NCBI GenBank assembly: GCA_009731375.1 | Contig: BJOX01000092.1 | Location: forward strand, 128,911 to 192,910 | Length of the DNA stretch: 64,000 bases | Direction: 5' to 3' | DNA from: Paulinella micropora | Taxonomy: Eukaryota > Cercozoa > Imbricatea > Euglyphida | Made by a program: the position numbers and the translations under genes | Notes under the pieces: generated by a model | The model's input: the letters and a program-made list of their open reading frames with translations, nothing else | Databases searched by the model: none | What the model was told of the DNA's origin: nothing | Shown: one piece after another, positions 61,098-64,000 of the stretch | Numbering within the stretch: position 1 is the stretch's first letter | Layout of the letters: every line of letters begins with the position of its first letter

Positions 61098-61174
61098 ATA
61101 GCTCTTGAGCTAACGATTTGTATGGATGACCAGAGGTTAAATGACTTAACTTCATCAAATCGAAGGCCTAGGCC

Positions 61175-61223
<49 letters not shown>

Positions 61224-61735
61224 TGATCACATCCTAAGCCGGAGTGTGGTTGGCCAAACCCTCTTAGGGAGTCACCTCGTGTCTTCCAGCTTTTGTGAGC
61301 GCCACCGTTTTATATACAACTGACTAGGACTTTAATACATATATATATATATATACATATACAATATATTTATACATACATATATACATATATACATATA
61401 TACATATATAATTTTTTTTTATTATTATTATTAACCCCATATATATATAATATTACCTTTGTTATTTCATTTTTACTTTTATTTTTCTCCTTTATTTTTT
61501 ATTTTACTCTATCTTATTTTATTTTAATACTCTATCTTATTTTATTTTAATACTCAATCTATTTTTATTTTATTTTATTTTAATATTTTAATATTTTTAA
61601 TAATTTAATTTTCATTACTATTAATAATTTGAGAAGTAGGTCACCATCTAGTTAAATCAATAGCTCTTGAGCTAACGATTTGTAGATGACCAGAAGTTAA
61701 GTTAAATTAACTTCATTAAATCGAAGGCCTAGGCC

Positions 61736-61768
<33 letters not shown>

Positions 61769-61769
61769 C

Positions 61770-61856
<87 letters not shown>

Positions 61857-61857
61857 T
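61098..61857 (+). repeat. Duplicated LINE 5' region ending in TAG arrays
   Basis: A block starting AATAGCTCTTGAGCTAACG and ending GGCCTAGGCC then (TAG)n occurs at 61098-61225 and again at 61659-61857, about 560 bp apart and just upstream of ORF1. It looks like tandem 5' monomers of the LINE. AT-rich sequence lies between them. Confidence 0.6.
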
Positions 61858-61882
61858 CACGGGAAATTATTCAAGAAGCATC

Positions 61883-63031
61883 ATGTCCTCCCAGAAGAGA
61901 GCAAAACCATCAACACCATCAAGAGCAAACACCTCAGACAATCCCAACAACAACAACATACCAGCGAAACATGCTCGAATTGAATCCACCGAAAAAAATT
62001 TCGGAAAACTCAGCAAAACAACCGAGGAAACTGAAAAACAAGACGGCAACGGAAACGCGCCAAAAACGATGGAAGAAAAAATGGATGAAATGCTGAAAAA
62101 AATGCATGACATGACCATGAAGCTGCTGCAATGTGAGGCAAAAGTTGAAAGCCTAACGAGAGAACTCAAAGAGGAACGAGATCGAAACAGGTTTTCCTCC
62201 AACAACAGCACCACCTCACGCATGAGCAGACCCCAGTCCATGCAATCTTCCAGTGCATCCTCATCACACAGCAACAACAACAACACACTTCAAGGCAGCT
62301 GGAAACAACCCTTTAATCTCGCAAACAGCAATTTGCATGAAAGTTTCCCGTTACATAAAAGGGAAGAACCACCGGTAGTACTCCCAAACAACGAATCTTT
62401 GGACACCGCGATAATCACCGGAATTCCATATGATTCCAAAGAAACTCAAAAACAAACTCAGAAAATAGTAACAGCTTTAATGAAAGCGAAAGGTATGGAC
62501 TGTAAGGATGGTGACATATTACTTTGCAAAAGAATGATCTCGGACCATGCAGCAAAGATGTACAACCCGGAAACAGCAAAAACCACGCCTGCGATAAAAG
62601 TCCGGTTTGCAAGTAATCAGCTGAAGAAAAATTTCGTCCGGTACGATAAATCTTCGCATCCCCAGCACAAGCAAATCTCGCAAATCACGCCACGCTTGCA
62701 GAATTACACGGGTAAAGATTACCACATCATGTGTAAAGAGAGCTTGTCACCTGAAACACGCAAACTCCTTGACCACACAAAGCAACTCATGAAGGACTAC
62801 CCAAATTTCGTGGCAGCAGTGTGGACCACAGATGGTGAGATATATCTACGCCCACGAGAGAGTGAGAACAGATTTAAGATCCAACGCTTGACTCATATTC
62901 GATACTTGAAGAACCACTTCAAGAACTGTGAGTCAGACCACTCATCTGCCTCCCCAAGGACCAACAGGTCAGGAAATACAACCATGTCTAGTTCCAGTTC
63001 GACGTTCCCTGCCAGTGAGGCACCGCAGTAA
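61883..63031 (+). CDS. LINE ORF1 (RNA-binding, coiled coil)
   Basis: An intact 382-codon frame. The N-terminal 50 residues are basic and Asn/Thr-rich. A coiled coil follows (about 55-100, MDEMLKKMHDMTMKLLQCEA), then a Ser/Asn linker, and a globular part beginning LDTAIITGIPYDSKETQ. Its pattern resembles the nucleic-acid-binding domain of FP-type ORF1 proteins of LINEs. ORF2 starts 3 bp after its stop. Probable role: binding element RNA. The intact frame suggests a young copy. Confidence 0.75.
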   Translation: MSSQKRAKPSTPSRANTSDNPNNNNIPAKHARIESTEKNFGKLSKTTEETEKQDGNGNAPKTMEEKMDEMLKKMHDMTMKLLQCEAKVESLTRELKEERDRNRFSSNNSTTSRMSRPQSMQSSSASSSHSNNNNTLQGSWKQPFNLANSNLHESFPLHKREEPPVVLPNNESLDTAIITGIPYDSKETQKQTQKIVTALMKAKGMDCKDGDILLCKRMISDHAAKMYNPETAKTTPAIKVRFASNQLKKNFVRYDKSSHPQHKQISQITPRLQNYTGKDYHIMCKESLSPETRKLLDHTKQLMKDYPNFVAAVWTTDGEIYLRPRESENRFKIQRLTHIRYLKNHFKNCESDHSSASPRTNRSGNTTMSSSSSTFPASEAPQ

Positions 63032-63034
63032 GCC

Positions 63035-64000
63035 ATGAGCTCCTTATTACAGCCCAACCCCCTACCCCTGGAACACCTACCAGAACAGACTCAACCCAAT
63101 TGCAACAATGCACCACACCCACCAGCACAAATCATACACCCACACCTCACATCTCTTCCCCCCAAGGTAAACAAACACTTCTCTATATATCATACGAATA
63201 TCCGTGGTATAACAGGAAGCCACCAAACCCTACTTAACCATCTATCCAACCCTGACTGCACTCACTTCATCCCAGACATTATATCACTTACGGAATCAAA
63301 AATAACACCAGGTACACCACACACTCACTTCCCAATCCCAACATACACATCCTATCATACCACAGATGTGTCGGTCTACTATAAAAACGATATGCACATC
63401 ACAATCTCTGAATCTAAAATCTCAAAAGCCTCTGGCGTAATCATGCAGATACACAGCACAGAACATAAAAATAATCCAATCCACACCATATTCCATATCT
63501 ACAAAAGACCACTCTCACAATCCTACGACTGCGCTTTCTTCCAAGAGCTCCAAAACTACATGCAAGGTATCCTCTCTGCCTCCCCACACACGAGCATCAC
63601 GATTGTTGGTGACCTTAACCTTGATCTCTTGCGCCCTACAAAACAGGTATGTGACTTCCTTGCAATCAACAACCTCTTCACCACAATCAAAAATCCCACC
63701 CGCAAAGCAAAGAGCCATACATTGCTTGATGTTATATTAACGACACTCACCTGCGATATCACATCTGATGTCTTACCTACATGCATCTCTGATCACCATC
63801 CCATCTATGCTATCTTTCACACCCCAATCACACATAAGAAAAATAATAATAAAATCCTAAGAAATAAGAGATATGAAGACAAGAAGGAAATAATAACAGA
63901 AGAAATAATTTATGAACTTAAGCAAGTTCTTGACCCAGAACTAAATAACGATACTCCTAATAATTATATAAATAAAATACATACAGCTATTAAGGCAGTG
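63035..64000 (+). CDS. LINE ORF2 start: APE-type endonuclease (runs off the window)
   Basis: ATG at 63035, open to the window edge (322 codons). APE endonuclease landmarks in order: HTNIRGI, DIISLTES, VVGDLNLDLL-like block (IVGDLNLDLL), HTLLDVILT and SDHHPIY. These match the Asn, Glu, Asp/Asn and Asp-His catalytic set of LINE endonucleases. Reverse transcriptase should follow outside the window. It overlaps no host gene. Confidence 0.85.
   Translation, partial: MSSLLQPNPLPLEHLPEQTQPNCNNAPHPPAQIIHPHLTSLPPKVNKHFSIYHTNIRGITGSHQTLLNHLSNPDCTHFIPDIISLTESKITPGTPHTHFPIPTYTSYHTTDVSVYYKNDMHITISESKISKASGVIMQIHSTEHKNNPIHTIFHIYKRPLSQSYDCAFFQELQNYMQGILSASPHTSITIVGDLNLDLLRPTKQVCDFLAINNLFTTIKNPTRKAKSHTLLDVILTTLTCDITSDVLPTCISDHHPIYAIFHTPITHKKNNNKILRNKRYEDKKEIITEEIIYELKQVLDPELNNDTPNNYINKIHTAIKAV

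Overview
This is a scaffolded nuclear window from a eukaryote, with N gaps of fixed and variable length. Protein-coding information sits in many short exons with GT-AG introns, and the introns are packed with tetra-, penta- and trinucleotide arrays, mostly GATA/TATC. Degenerate TTAGGG-like arrays, calcium/calmodulin-type kinases and a giant DUF3638/DUF3645-type protein fit a repeat-rich protist (stramenopile, haptophyte or similar). The lineage cannot be fixed from this sequence alone.

Layout. (1) Positions 165-30367, minus strand: one giant gene. I traced 48 exons by splice sites and reading phase; the spliced frame totals 13,236 nt (4,411 residues plus stop) and stays in phase at every junction. 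It carries a P-loop/DExH ATPase core, a helicase-like C-terminal half, a triple HDP repeat module and a degenerate EF-hand. (2) Positions 30368-31025: a short divergent intergenic region. (3) Positions 31026-34584, plus strand: a complete 8-exon CaMKI-like kinase (gene A, 323 residues). (4) Positions 34585-41947: AT-rich intergenic DNA with a decayed, truncated Ty1/copia element on the minus strand, including a TATA-like box and a primer-binding-site-like motif. (5) Positions 41948-55926, minus strand: a second CaMKI-like kinase (gene B, about 331 residues, 14-15 exons) convergent with gene A. Its introns hold a mariner element, the C-terminal part of a restriction-endonuclease-type LINE, SINE copies, minisatellites and several decayed copies of its own exons. 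(6) Positions 55927-64000: SINEs, a 5'-truncated LINE, trinucleotide arrays, gaps, and at the right edge a LINE with intact ORF1 and the APE endonuclease start of ORF2.

Three themes stand out. Exon ends, with their splice signals, have been copied into neighbouring introns at least seven times in two unrelated genes. Several dispersed element families abut (TATC)n or (TTA)n on the same side in every copy, so the microsatellites may be retroposon tails. The intronic arrays run directly into splice sites and in several introns supply the 3' splice site. The two kinases share a 17-nt first exon that encodes only the MGN N-terminus, and they keep the activation-loop threonine and a basic C-terminal tail like the CaMKI calmodulin-binding segment.
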